From contig VBGV01000074.1 in NCBI GenBank assembly GCA_005880755.1, forward strand, positions 1-28,603: 28,603 nt of DNA, in the 5' to 3' direction. Position 1 is the first letter of the stretch. The number at the start of each line of letters is the position of its first letter. The position numbers and the translations under genes are program-made. Shown here piece by piece: positions 1 to 8,303 of the stretch. The notes beneath the pieces are model-generated. The model was not told the DNA's origin. It saw only the letters and a program-made list of their open reading frames with translations, and made no database searches. This stretch comes from Chloroflexota bacterium. Lineage in GTDB: Bacteria; Chloroflexota; Dormibacteria; Dormibacterales; Dormibacteraceae.

Positions 1-2
1 TC

Positions 3-314
3 GCGACGCGTGCTCGCAGCAAGCAGCTGAAAGCCGACGACCTGAGCGGCGGCACGTTCACCGTGAACAACTCCGGCACGTTCGGCACGCTGTTCAGCTA
101 CTCGGTCATCAACCCGGGACAGGCCGGCATCCTCACCATGGAGGCGATCGTCGAGCGGCCAATGGCCGTCACCGGCATGATCGCGATCAAGCCGATGATG
201 TATCTCTGCTTCTCCTTCGACCACCGCGTGCTGGACGGCCTGCAGGCGGCGCGCTTTTTGACCTCGTGCCGCAAGTGGCTCGAGGCGGTAACCGTGGAGA
301 CGCCGATCTACTAG
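3..314 (+). CDS. 2-oxoacid dehydrogenase E2 acyltransferase, C-terminal part
   Basis: This is the last ~103 codons of a dihydrolipoamide acyltransferase; the start lies left of the window. The visible part is the catalytic acyltransferase domain. It has the strand motif GGTFTVNNSGTFG and, near the end, the active-site signature DHRVLDG (family pattern DHRxxDG), whose His and Asp transfer the acyl group between lipoyl-lysine and CoA. The protein ends 20-25 residues after the catalytic region, as is normal. E2 enzymes form the core of pyruvate, 2-oxoglutarate or branched-chain complexes. Which complex this belongs to cannot be told without the N-terminal lipoyl domains and the E1 neighbours. 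Confidence 0.93.
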   Translation, partial: ATRARSKQLKADDLSGGTFTVNNSGTFGTLFSYSVINPGQAGILTMEAIVERPMAVTGMIAIKPMMYLCFSFDHRVLDGLQAARFLTSCRKWLEAVTVETPIY

Positions 315-315
315 T

Positions 316-505
316 ACGGGGTACGGGCCCGGGAGACGCTCGCCAATACATCGACCTAGGCGCCCGGGCTTCGCTGATGCCAGCGTCGCCTCCTGCGCGC
401 GCTCGGTCGCGCATTACGGATGCGCTCCCTCGCGTGCTCGTCGGCTCCTTGGCACCGGGCGCCGATGTCGCGTCTTGGCGAGCTTAATCCCGGTCCGTAC
501 CCCGA
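316..505. repeat. ~190-bp imperfect foldback (long inverted repeat)
   Basis: Almost the whole space between the E2 gene and the next gene forms one long imperfect palindrome. Matching arms, outermost first, are 317-326 with 495-504 (10 bp, CGGGGTACGG), 338-346 with 475-483 (9 bp, GCTCGCCAA), 348-353 with 463-468 (ACATCG) and 359-367 with 455-463 (GGCGCCCGG). A weaker GC-rich match lies around the centre near 410. The arms stay in register with small bulges. There is no T tract, so it is not a standard intrinsic terminator, and I see no target-site duplication. It could be a structured RNA, a decayed MITE or a REP-like element. Confidence 0.7.
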
Positions 506-517
506 CAATTCAGCGCC

Positions 518-1675
518 GTGACTCACAAGCTGGCGCCGTTCCTCCCCGCCATCCTGGTTGCACCGCTTGCCTTCGCGATCCACTACACGGCTGACTTCGG
601 GCTGGCGTACCAGGGCGGTGTCGAAGCATGGAACAGCGGCCACCCGCAGCGACTCGTCACCTGGACGGCCACGCCCTTTCTGGCCGTGGTCATGGCTGCG
701 ATCACACGCGTCTCTTCGGTCGACGTCGCCTCGCCCTCGTTCATGGCCATCGACCTCATCGTCTGGGGAGCGCTGCTGGCCGCAGTCTGGAGCCGCATGC
801 GCGATCGTGTGCCGCCGCGCTTCTGGTGGAGCACCCTTGTCGCCGCGGCACTCTTCGCGCCGGCCATCTCGACCATCTTCTGGCTGCAGCCAAACCTGAT
901 CGTCTTCGGATTGGCGCTCGCCGGTTTCGTGCTGGTCGGCAGGCGCGATCCGCTCGGCGGTTTTCTCATCGGCCTGTCGATCGCTCTCAAGCCCATCGTC
1001 ATCCTCTTGCCGCTCGCGCTGCTTCTCCGACGCCAGACGCGTGAGGCCGGCCTCTGGGCGATCGCCACCACCGCGGTTTTGAGCATCGCCGGGCTCGGCT
1101 TTCTCGCCTGGCGGGCCGGCGATCCTTCAGTGCTCAACCCGATCGACTACCTCGCGGGCTTTCTGAGCAAAGGCCGCGGCCCGATCGCCGCCTGCGTCCC
1201 GGAAAACTATTCGCCGGTCGCGCTGCTGTGCCGGCTCGGCGTCGAGCCTTCGACCACGATCACGATCGCGGTGGCGGCGGCGGTCCTGTTGATCGGCTGG
1301 CTTCTCATCCGACACCTGACTGATTCGCCAGAGGCGCGATGGGAGGTCTTCGCGGTGGCGTGCCTGCTGTCCGGCATGCTCGGACCGATCGACTGGGCGT
1401 CGTACGGGGTCCTGATGGCGCCGCTGTTCCTGCTCCTGGCGTACCAGTTCTGGCGCGAGAGCGCCCCGCCTCCGTTGTGGATTGGGCTCGGCCTCGCGTT
1501 CCTGCTCGCGGAGCTGGTCTGGGACCCGCTCGAAAGCCTCGCCCAGACGCCGGTGCCGGTGGTCGTCTTCTCCTACACCGCTGGACAGTTCAGCCAGTAC
1601 GTGCTGCTGTTCGTGTGGGCCCGCTGGCGCCAGCTGCGCCGCGCTTCGGTCTGGTCTAGCGCTTTGCGGCCCTGA
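518..1675 (+). CDS. GT87-like polytopic membrane glycosyltransferase
   Basis: This 385-residue, very hydrophobic protein has about ten predicted membrane segments. It resembles the GT87/DUF2029 family of GT-C transferases, which move mannose or a similar sugar from polyprenyl phosphate to an envelope glycan outside the membrane. The clearest family-like stretch is GGFLIGLSIALKP followed by a leucine-rich helix (about residues 147-175). The length suits the family. The GTG start at 518 has no Shine-Dalgarno; GACAAT lies 8 nt upstream (504-509). The 3' end overlaps the convergent methyltransferase gene by 20 bp. The donor and acceptor sugars cannot be read from the sequence. Confidence 0.72.
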   Translation: MTHKLAPFLPAILVAPLAFAIHYTADFGLAYQGGVEAWNSGHPQRLVTWTATPFLAVVMAAITRVSSVDVASPSFMAIDLIVWGALLAAVWSRMRDRVPPRFWWSTLVAAALFAPAISTIFWLQPNLIVFGLALAGFVLVGRRDPLGGFLIGLSIALKPIVILLPLALLLRRQTREAGLWAIATTAVLSIAGLGFLAWRAGDPSVLNPIDYLAGFLSKGRGPIAACVPENYSPVALLCRLGVEPSTTITIAVAAAVLLIGWLLIRHLTDSPEARWEVFAVACLLSGMLGPIDWASYGVLMAPLFLLLAYQFWRESAPPPLWIGLGLAFLLAELVWDPLESLAQTPVPVVVFSYTAGQFSQYVLLFVWARWRQLRRASVWSSALRP

Positions 1676-2561
1676 CCAGCAGGCACCCGTATCTCCGCGA
1701 AGTTACCCTGCTCCTTCCGTGCAGGCCGGCCGACAGAACCGTCGCTAGCGCGCGGGCGAACACGAGCGGCATCCGCTGTCCGGCCTTGCGCATGCCGAGC
1801 CGGCGCTGGATCTCGATCGGTTGTGGTCGGCGTGGTGCCAGTCCATACAGAATGCCCGCGGTGGCGCGAGAGATCGATTCCCACCGGCGAACCTCCGCCT
1901 CGGTCAGGTAAGCACTGGATTCGGCGACCCGCATGCCATGTCCCCGCAACGCCGACTCCCACTCATCGACGCCCCAGTAGCGATGGTGGGCGAGGCGCGC
2001 ATCGAGGTGCCGGAGGTAGGCGTCGCGAGATGCCCCTGGGAGTAGCGGCCCGCGTAGGCATGCATGGAAATCCGGGCCCGGAACTGTGAAGACGAACTCG
2101 CCATCCGAACGCAGCAACCGCCCGACCTCGCCGAGGATCGGGTCGAGCTCCTCGATGTGTTCGAGCACCGAGTTGGACAGGACCCAGTCAAACGATCCGT
2201 CCGGCTCGGGCACGCTGTCGCCGCCGACCGTGTGCACGGTCGAGTAGATCCCGAGCTTTTCAGCCTGCGAAGCCTCCGCCGGGTCGGGATCGACGCCAAC
2301 GATCTGGCGCGCGCCGGCCTGTTCGAGAAGGATCCGCGTCAGCAGTCCGTCGCCGCATCCGAGATCCAGGCCACGCCCTTGGGGCAGTCCCGCGGCGATC
2401 AGTTGGCCCGCCTCGACCGCACGCCAATGCGCTGTCGCCGGCTGAAACGGATAGTCATGCAGAAAGCGGACCAGAAGGTCGCGCCTCAGGGCAGCAGCCC
2501 CTCCAGCTGCTCCTCGTAGCGCGAGACCATCGTGTCCGCGCGCCACCGTTCCCCCGCGCAC
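1656..2561 (-). CDS. class I SAM-dependent methyltransferase (type 11)
   Basis: This is a Rossmann-fold methyltransferase. Motif I is GLDLGCGDG, followed by the acidic motif VGVDPDP and SFDWVLSNSVLEHI, typical of the Methyltransf_11 group. Methylation of a sugar or glycolipid is likely from the context, but the substrate is not visible. The start is unclear. ATG 2561 gives 301 residues but overlaps the upstream GT4 gene by 76 nt, and its first ~24 residues are low-complexity. GTG 2546 and CTG 2489 are alternatives; the CTG would overlap the GT4 stop as CTGA. It is the last gene of a leftward Gfo-GT4-methyltransferase operon. Confidence 0.85.
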   Translation of the reverse strand: MRGGTVARGHDGLALRGAAGGAAALRRDLLVRFLHDYPFQPATAHWRAVEAGQLIAAGLPQGRGLDLGCGDGLLTRILLEQAGARQIVGVDPDPAEASQAEKLGIYSTVHTVGGDSVPEPDGSFDWVLSNSVLEHIEELDPILGEVGRLLRSDGEFVFTVPGPDFHACLRGPLLPGASRDAYLRHLDARLAHHRYWGVDEWESALRGHGMRVAESSAYLTEAEVRRWESISRATAGILYGLAPRRPQPIEIQRRLGMRKAGQRMPLVFARALATVLSAGLHGRSRVTSRRYGCLLVRAAKR

Positions 2562-3607
2562 GATGCGACACGCTTGCGGAGTCCCGCATCCGAATTGACG
2601 GTCTGGAGGGCGCGGTGCAGCGCGTCCTCGAGGTCGCCTCGGGCCAACGTCGAGGTGAAGACCACATCTCGAATGGCCGGCAACCCGGCAGCGGTGGGTT
2701 CAGACAGCAGGACCGGCGTTCCACACGCCATGGCCTCTTGGGCCACCACGGGGAAACCTTCGCCGCTCGAAGGCAGGACGAGAAGGTCGGCGGCGGCGTA
2801 GTAGTCGCGAAGTTGAGCGGGTTGCATCGGAGCGACCAACCTCAAGTTGGGTAGTCGCCACGTCGACGGGTCGGCATCACCTGACCGTCCGATAAGCAGC
2901 CAGTCACACGACGGCGTCGCCTCGATCAGCGGGCGCAAGAGCCGGACGCCCTTTTTCTCCACGAACCTGCCCACGAAGAGAAGAAGCGGCCGCGACCCGT
3001 TCGCGCCTGCAACCACGCGCATCGCGGCCCGCTGTTCGTCGGTCGGTGGCTGGAAGAGATCCGCGTCGATGCCGTTCTCGATCACCTGGGTTGGTCTCTT
3101 GAAACCGACTCGCAGTTCGAACCACCGCTGCACGCTCTCGCTCACGAACACGACCTGCTCCGTGCGCGAGAGTACCGAGCGCCCGATGGTCGCGTAAGCG
3201 GCTGACTGCAGGCCACGGAGGAATGCGTTCGGATACGGCACCTTGGCGACGTGCTGCGTGAGGAGCGCGGGACGATGCCGGCGCCGGCTGGCCAGGAACG
3301 CGGCGACATTCAGCGCGTACAGGCAGTCATGCAGATGCACGACCTGCGACCACGCGACGTGGCGGCCAAGGCCGATCGCAGCCGCCGGCGAGGGGAGTGG
3401 ATATGGAAAACCGAACCTCTCGATGCCGTTCCAGACGCGGACAGGTATGTCATCCCCGTGACGCGCGTGCGGACGCGAACCGATGTCGCCCGCGATCCAG
3501 CGGACATCGTGCCCTCGCCGGCGATAGCCAAGCGTCAGGGTGGCAGCCACGGTCTCGATGCCGCCGACGTGCTCGGGGTAGTAGTTGCTGACGAGGAGGA
3601 TTCGCAC
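2486..3607 (-). CDS. glycosyltransferase family 4 (GT-B fold)
   Basis: This cytoplasmic or membrane-associated retaining glycosyltransferase has 373 residues. The N-terminal acceptor domain begins MRILLVSNYYPEHVGGIE, the usual GT4 opening with a glycine-rich loop. The C-terminal nucleotide-sugar domain carries LLFVGRFVEKKG (about 209-220) and the E-x7-E motif in GEGFPVVAQEAMACG (Glu283 and Glu291), which binds the donor. It starts 5 nt after the oxidoreductase stop, so the two are probably co-transcribed. The role is assembly of a surface glycan or glycolipid; linkage and donor are unknown. Confidence 0.93.
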   Translation of the reverse strand: MRILLVSNYYPEHVGGIETVAATLTLGYRRRGHDVRWIAGDIGSRPHARHGDDIPVRVWNGIERFGFPYPLPSPAAAIGLGRHVAWSQVVHLHDCLYALNVAAFLASRRRHRPALLTQHVAKVPYPNAFLRGLQSAAYATIGRSVLSRTEQVVFVSESVQRWFELRVGFKRPTQVIENGIDADLFQPPTDEQRAAMRVVAGANGSRPLLLFVGRFVEKKGVRLLRPLIEATPSCDWLLIGRSGDADPSTWRLPNLRLVAPMQPAQLRDYYAAADLLVLPSSGEGFPVVAQEAMACGTPVLLSEPTAAGLPAIRDVVFTSTLARGDLEDALHRALQTVNSDAGLRKRVASCAGERWRADTMVSRYEEQLEGLLP

Positions 3608-3612
3608 GCCTG

Positions 3613-4659
3613 TCAGCGCGCCGAGACCCGCACGCGGTCGATCACCTCATGCTGCAGCCGCACCACTTCCAGGCCATCCATGGCCGAGATGTCCTTCGGC
3701 GGCACACGTGTCCGGCACGCTTCGACGAAGCGTGCGATCACGACGTCATTTCCATACGCCAGCTTGCCCATGACGTTGAGCGCCCCGGAACGAGCCACCC
3801 CGCCCAGGTGACTGGTCATCACGTCCGCGGTCGTCCTGAGGATGTGACGGCCGAGATGCTCGCGATCGTTTCGCGTGACAACCAACACATCTCGAAAGAC
3901 GTCCAGCACGGCCAGAGCCTGTGACCCGATCACGGTGAGGTGCCACTCGCTGACCGGCGCGACGAAGTTCATCGAGATCTGCGCGGAGGTCGAGCCGGCG
4001 CGCATCAGCAGCGTGATGGCCGCGGGTGTGGTGCGTCCCTGTTCGCCGGCGACCACGTGGACCACCTCGATCCGCGGATCAGCGTTGAGAAGAGCTCGAA
4101 CCAGGTAAAAGAAATGCGGCGACTCGTCGTAGAAGAGTCCCAGGGGCAGCGTCTCGTACCACTCCGGAAGTCGCCGTCGGGGATTCGAGAGCTGAGAGCC
4201 CCACAGGGCCTGGATCTCGCCCAACCGGCCGTCCGCGATCAGCTTGCGCAAGCGCAAGGTCGAGCGCGCGAACTGAAAGTTGTGCACCACGGCGAGGATC
4301 CTTTCCTCCCGCCGCGCGATGTCGCCCAGCTCGCGCGCCTTGTCGACCTCGAGCGCCATCGGTTTTTCGAGCAGCACGTCCTTCCCCGCCTTGAGGTACG
4401 CGGCCGCCAGGGCGGCATGGGTCGCCGGGGGAGTTGCGATCGTCACGGCGTCGACGCGGTCGAGCCAGGGCACCGAACCTGGTCCTTCCGCGACGGCAGC
4501 CTCCGAGATGCGGAACAGCGATTTCGCCCTCTCGACCTTGGCCGAGGTGTGGTCGATCACGCCGACCACCTCCACGTCCGAGCGCCGCCTCAGCCACGGC
4601 AGATGTCGGTGCGTGCCGACCCAACCGAGTCCGACAACCGCAACCCGCAGAGCGCTCAT
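3613..4659 (-). CDS. Gfo/Idh/MocA family NAD(P)-dependent oxidoreductase
   Basis: This 348-residue sugar-type dehydrogenase has an N-terminal Rossmann domain, RVAVVGLGWVG (about residues 5-15), and the family signature EKPMALE (about 98-104), whose Lys helps bind cofactor and substrate. I chose ATG 4659 because it directly precedes the Rossmann strand; an upstream in-frame start adds 17 unrelated residues. Family members oxidise or reduce sugars, inositols or nucleotide-sugar intermediates. Leading an operon with a GT4 and a methyltransferase suggests it makes a modified sugar for a glycan. A TACGAT hexamer ends 11 nt upstream of the start. Confidence 0.92.
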   Translation of the reverse strand: MSALRVAVVGLGWVGTHRHLPWLRRRSDVEVVGVIDHTSAKVERAKSLFRISEAAVAEGPGSVPWLDRVDAVTIATPPATHAALAAAYLKAGKDVLLEKPMALEVDKARELGDIARREERILAVVHNFQFARSTLRLRKLIADGRLGEIQALWGSQLSNPRRRLPEWYETLPLGLFYDESPHFFYLVRALLNADPRIEVVHVVAGEQGRTTPAAITLLMRAGSTSAQISMNFVAPVSEWHLTVIGSQALAVLDVFRDVLVVTRNDREHLGRHILRTTADVMTSHLGGVARSGALNVMGKLAYGNDVVIARFVEACRTRVPPKDISAMDGLEVVRLQHEVIDRVRVSAR

Positions 4660-4670
4660 GTCGGCCCGGG

Positions 4671-4676
4671 ATCGTA
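4671..4676 (-). promoter_or_regulatory. -10-like hexamer of the Gfo-GT4-methyltransferase operon
   Basis: TACGAT on the minus strand ends 11 nt before the ATG at 4659, and no Shine-Dalgarno is visible. The leader would be only a few bases long. No clear -35 is seen. Confidence 0.35.
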
Positions 4677-4774
4677 CACCCGGGAAATGAGTCGCACCGA
4701 AAGCAACCAATCCGCGTGCATTCGGCGTTTACTTCTGCACACCAACCGGCAACCGGGTCCATCGCAACGCGCCT

Positions 4775-4779
4775 GGAGG
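4775..4779 (+). promoter_or_regulatory. Shine-Dalgarno GGAGG deciding the start of the secreted repeat protein
   Basis: GGAGG lies 11 nt before ATG 4791 and 20 nt before the in-frame ATG 4800. An ATG at 4781 is in another frame and far too close. This is one of the few strong Shine-Dalgarno sites at an operon-leading gene here, so this mRNA probably has a normal leader. Confidence 0.55.
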
Positions 4780-4790
4780 CATGGGGTCAC

Positions 4791-7700
4791 ATGGGGCAGA
4801 TGTGGTCGACGATCCGCCGCCGCGCCCTGATCGGGCTGATCACGGCCGTGTGCGCCTCCACCGCCTGGTCGCCGAGCGCACAGGCCGCCCCCTCGAAAAG
4901 CGCCGGCAACGAGGTTGCGGCGGTCGGCCATCCCCAGGTCATCACTCTCACCGAGGCCTCGCCCCCGACCGAGCGGAAGCCGAACAGCCACGGCAAGCCG
5001 TTCCTGGGGGCCGACACTGACGGCCTGGCCGAAGCCAAGAAGCGCGCCGGCCATATGGCGGCAACCACGACCCCGTCTGTCGCGACCTCACAGCCACAAG
5101 CAGGCATCTTCAACGGCGCCAACCAGCCCGGCCTGTCGGCAGGTGACGTCGGCTTCTGCTGCACGCCGCCTGACACCACAGGCGCGATCGGACCGAACCA
5201 CTATGTCGAGTTCGTCAACACGCAGATCGCCGTCTACGACCGCTCGCTCAAGCAGCTGAGCACGCTCGACATGGCGACGTTCGTGGCGGCCCCGGCGGGC
5301 CTCAACGTCAGCGACCCGCAGGTGCAGTGGGATCCCCGTGCGGGCCGCTGGTTCTACGCCGCGATCGCGTTTGCGACGCACAAGAACTACCTCGTCTTCG
5401 GATGGTCCAAGACCGCCGACCCGAGCAACCTGGGCGGCGGGTGGTGTCGGTTCGCCGCTTTCACCGGCAACCAGCTCGCCGACTACCCGAAGCTCGGCCA
5501 CGACGACAACTTCGTGCTGTTCGGGGCGAACCTCTATGACGACACCAGCGGGAACTATGTCTTTATCACCGCCGACATCTGGGCACAGCCCAAACCGCCG
5601 GCAGGCAACCTCACGAGCTGCTCGGCGTCGGGGTTCACCTCGTTCGCCGACGCCAAGCACCGACTGCTGAACGCCGACGGCACGTCCGCGTTCACGCCGG
5701 TGCCGGTGAACATGGCTGACGCGTCGTCGGTGGGCTACCTCGTCGCCGGACACAGCCCGGTGGCGCCGCTGCCTTCCGACCCGACGGGCCCGCAGACCAA
5801 GCTCATGCTCTGGCACACGGCCCTCCAGGGCGGGACGCCCCACCTGTTCGCCGACGGTGATCTGACCGTCGGCTCTTTCGACGTCCCGGCCTCGGTGCCA
5901 CAGCCCGGTGGACCGACGATCGACAGCCTGGACGCGCGATTGACCCAGGCGGTCGGTCACGCCGACCCCGACGTCGCCGGCGCCGAGGCCATATGGACGC
6001 AGCACACGATCGACGGTCCGGGCGGCCGGTCGGTCGCACGCTGGTACGAGATAGTGGGTGCCAGCAAGACCGTGCGCCAGCAAGGGACGGTGCAGAGCGC
6101 AACCGACTTCATCTGGAACGCGTCGATCTCGCCTTCCATCGCCGGCAACGACGCGGCGATCGGTTACAACCGTGGCGGATCTTCTCAGCTCCCGCTCATC
6201 GCGGCGCAGGCGCGTTTGTCGTCCACCGCGCTCTCGACGATGAGCGGCGAGGCGGTGCTGGCGACGAGCGGCGAGCCGGATGTCGACCTCAGCTGCAGTG
6301 CGCCCTACGGGCCTCCGTGCAGATGGGGCGATTACTCGGGGATGTCCCCTGATCCGAACAACGCCGGCGTGGTCTGGGGCAGCAACGAGTTCAGCGGTCC
6401 GTCGTTCTTCGGCTACCCGCAGTGGGCGACGCAGAACTTCGCACTCCAGACCAACGGGACCCCGCCCCCGCCTCCGACGCCGTGCACCGCCGTGACCTGG
6501 AACGCCCCCAGCCCGGCCTCGCCGCAGGCTCCAGGCACCCAGGTCACCTTCAGCGGCACGGCGGCCGGCTGCCCCAACCCCGTTTACGAGTTCTGGGTCC
6601 AGCCGCCGGGCGGTTCGTGGGCGATCCTCCAGGCCTACAGCACCGCATCCGCAGCGACGTGGAACACGACCGGGCTCGCCGCCGGCGCCTACCTGTTCGA
6701 CGTCTGGGCCAAGGATGCCGCCTCGGCCGCCGACTGGGAAGCTCACGTGTCGCCCAACCCGACCTACACGCTTCAGATCCCCAACACCTGCACGGCCGTG
6801 ACCTGGAACGCGCCCATGCCGGCATCACCGCAAGCTCCCGGCGTCCAGGTCGCGCTGAAAGGAACGGCCGCGGGCTGTTCGAGCCCCGTCTACCAGTTCT
6901 GGGTGCAGCCGCCGGGCGGGGCCTGGACCATCCTCCAGACGTACAGCGCGAGCTCGACTGCAACGTGGAGCACCGCGGGCCAGCCCACCGGCACGTATCT
7001 CTTCGACATCTGGGCCAAGCAATCGGGTTCGACCGCGAGCTGGGAGGCTCACATCTCGCCGAATCCCACCTATACCCTGCAGACGGGGGCGCCGTGTTCC
7101 GCGGTCACCCTCGCGTTCAACCCGGCAGCTCCGCAAACGGCCGGCGTGCCGGTCACGTTGACCGGCGCGGCCACCGGCTGCCCCAACCCGCAATACGAGT
7201 TCTGGGTTCAGCCGCCAGGGGGCGCATGGTCGGTGCTGCAGTCGTACAGCGCGAACGCGACCGCCACCTGGAACACAACGGGCCTGGCAGGTGGAACCTA
7301 CGTGTTCGACGCCTGGGCCAGGCAGAGCGGCTCGACCGCGGACTGGGAGGCGCATGTCTCACCCAACCCGACCTACGCCCTCCAGGCGCCGGTCGTGTGC
7401 ACGGCCGTGACCTGGAACGCGCCCGGTCCCGCTTCGCCCCAGGCGCCTGGCACGCAGGTCACTTTGAGCGCGACCTCCACGGGTTGCCCCAACCCCGTCT
7501 ACCAGTTCTGGATTCAGCCGCCGGGTGGTTCGTGGACCATCCTGCAGGCCTACAGCACCAGCGCCACCGCGAAGTGGGACACGACCGGGTTGGCCACCGG
7601 TGCGTACGTGTTCGACGTCTGGGCGAAGCAGTCGGGCTCGGCCGCAAGCTGGGAAGCACACCTTGCTCCGAATCCCTCTTACACGCTGCAGACCGGTGCC

Positions 7701-8303
7701 ACCTGCACGGCGGTCACCTGGAACGCCCCCAACCCGGCCTCGCCGCAGGCGCCGGGGACCCAGGTCAGCTTGAGCGGCACCGCCGCCACCTGCCCCAATC
7801 CCCAGTACCAGTTCTGGATCCTGCCTCCGGGTGGTTCGTGGACGATCCTCCAGGCCTACAGCTCCAGCGCGAGCGTGGTCTGGAACACGGGCGGGTCTGC
7901 GACCGGGACCTACCAGTTCGACATCTGGGCCAAGCAGCTGGGATCGTCCGCGTCGTGGGAGGCCCACGTCACCACCAATCCGACGTACACGCTGCAGACC
8001 GGTCCTCCGTGCACCGGCGTCACGTTGACGTTCAACCCCGCGTCGCCCCAAAAAGCCGGTACGTCAATCCAGCTGAGCGCTGCGGCGACGGGATGTCCCA
8101 ACGCGCAGTACGAGTTCTGGGTCCAGGCACCCGGCGGGCAGTGGACGGTCCTGCAGGGTTACGGCTCCAGCTCGACCGTGACCTGGAATACGACCGGACT
8201 CCCTCCGGGAACGTATTTGTTCGACGTGTGGGTCAAGCAGTCGGGCTCGACTGCGCAATACGAGGCGCACATCACACCGAACCCGAACTACACGGTGAGC
8301 TGA
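4791..8303 (+). CDS. large secreted protein: propeller-like domain plus six ~102-residue repeats
   Basis: The protein has 1170 residues from ATG 4791. It opens with a Sec-type signal peptide: basic STIRRR, a hydrophobic helix and a likely cut after SAQA (about residue 31). Residues ~100-555 form one domain with PPDTTGAIGPNHYVEFVN, VQWDPRAGRWFYA and WGDYSGMSPDP, the style of secreted beta-propeller-like proteins of Chloroflexota and Acidobacteria. A PPPPPTP linker follows. Six repeats then start at Cys residues 565, 667, 769, 870, 972 and 1074. Each has a second Cys in a GC(P/S)xP motif, then EFWVQPPGG, FDVWAK and WEAH. They look like Ig-like surface modules, perhaps related to triple-tyrosine domains. 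I see no anchor. Adhesion or matrix binding is inferred only. Confidence 0.85.
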   Translation: MGQMWSTIRRRALIGLITAVCASTAWSPSAQAAPSKSAGNEVAAVGHPQVITLTEASPPTERKPNSHGKPFLGADTDGLAEAKKRAGHMAATTTPSVATSQPQAGIFNGANQPGLSAGDVGFCCTPPDTTGAIGPNHYVEFVNTQIAVYDRSLKQLSTLDMATFVAAPAGLNVSDPQVQWDPRAGRWFYAAIAFATHKNYLVFGWSKTADPSNLGGGWCRFAAFTGNQLADYPKLGHDDNFVLFGANLYDDTSGNYVFITADIWAQPKPPAGNLTSCSASGFTSFADAKHRLLNADGTSAFTPVPVNMADASSVGYLVAGHSPVAPLPSDPTGPQTKLMLWHTALQGGTPHLFADGDLTVGSFDVPASVPQPGGPTIDSLDARLTQAVGHADPDVAGAEAIWTQHTIDGPGGRSVARWYEIVGASKTVRQQGTVQSATDFIWNASISPSIAGNDAAIGYNRGGSSQLPLIAAQARLSSTALSTMSGEAVLATSGEPDVDLSCSAPYGPPCRWGDYSGMSPDPNNAGVVWGSNEFSGPSFFGYPQWATQNFALQTNGTPPPPPTPCTAVTWNAPSPASPQAPGTQVTFSGTAAGCPNPVYEFWVQPPGGSWAILQAYSTASAATWNTTGLAAGAYLFDVWAKDAASAADWEAHVSPNPTYTLQIPNTCTAVTWNAPMPASPQAPGVQVALKGTAAGCSSPVYQFWVQPPGGAWTILQTYSASSTATWSTAGQPTGTYLFDIWAKQSGSTASWEAHISPNPTYTLQTGAPCSAVTLAFNPAAPQTAGVPVTLTGAATGCPNPQYEFWVQPPGGAWSVLQSYSANATATWNTTGLAGGTYVFDAWARQSGSTADWEAHVSPNPTYALQAPVVCTAVTWNAPGPASPQAPGTQVTLSATSTGCPNPVYQFWIQPPGGSWTILQAYSTSATAKWDTTGLATGAYVFDVWAKQSGSAASWEAHLAPNPSYTLQTGATCTAVTWNAPNPASPQAPGTQVSLSGTAATCPNPQYQFWILPPGGSWTILQAYSSSASVVWNTGGSATGTYQFDIWAKQLGSSASWEAHVTTNPTYTLQTGPPCTGVTLTFNPASPQKAGTSIQLSAAATGCPNAQYEFWVQAPGGQWTVLQGYGSSSTVTWNTTGLPPGTYLFDVWVKQSGSTAQYEAHITPNPNYTVS
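6483..8303 (+). repeat. six in-frame ~306-bp tandem repeats in AAB-AAB order
   Basis: Units begin at Cys codons 6483, 6789, 7095, 7398, 7704 and 8010, so the spacing is 306, 306, 303, 306 and 306 nt. Units 1, 2, 4 and 5 open CTAVTWNAPxPASPQAPG (type A). Units 3 and 6 open C-(S/T)-(A/G)-VTL and then FNPA-(A/S)-PQ (type B). Residues shared only by 1/4, 2/5 and 3/6 (for example FDIWAKQ in 2 and 5, ATGCPN with QYEFWVQ in 3 and 6) indicate duplication of a three-unit block of about 915 bp, followed by divergence. Confidence 0.88.

Noticed and set aside
316..505. The foldback as an ordinary intrinsic terminator for the E2 gene
   Set aside because: It is too long and bulged and has no T tract after the stem.
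4434..4790. Upstream extension of the secreted-protein frame
   Set aside because: It lies over the Gfo/Idh/MocA gene on the other strand and would bury the signal peptide. ATG 4791 with GGAGG upstream is better.
5088..6746. 552-codon open frame antisense to the secreted protein
   Set aside because: Composition is almost all Arg, Gly, Val and Ala with no recognisable domain; typical antisense opening in high-GC coding DNA.
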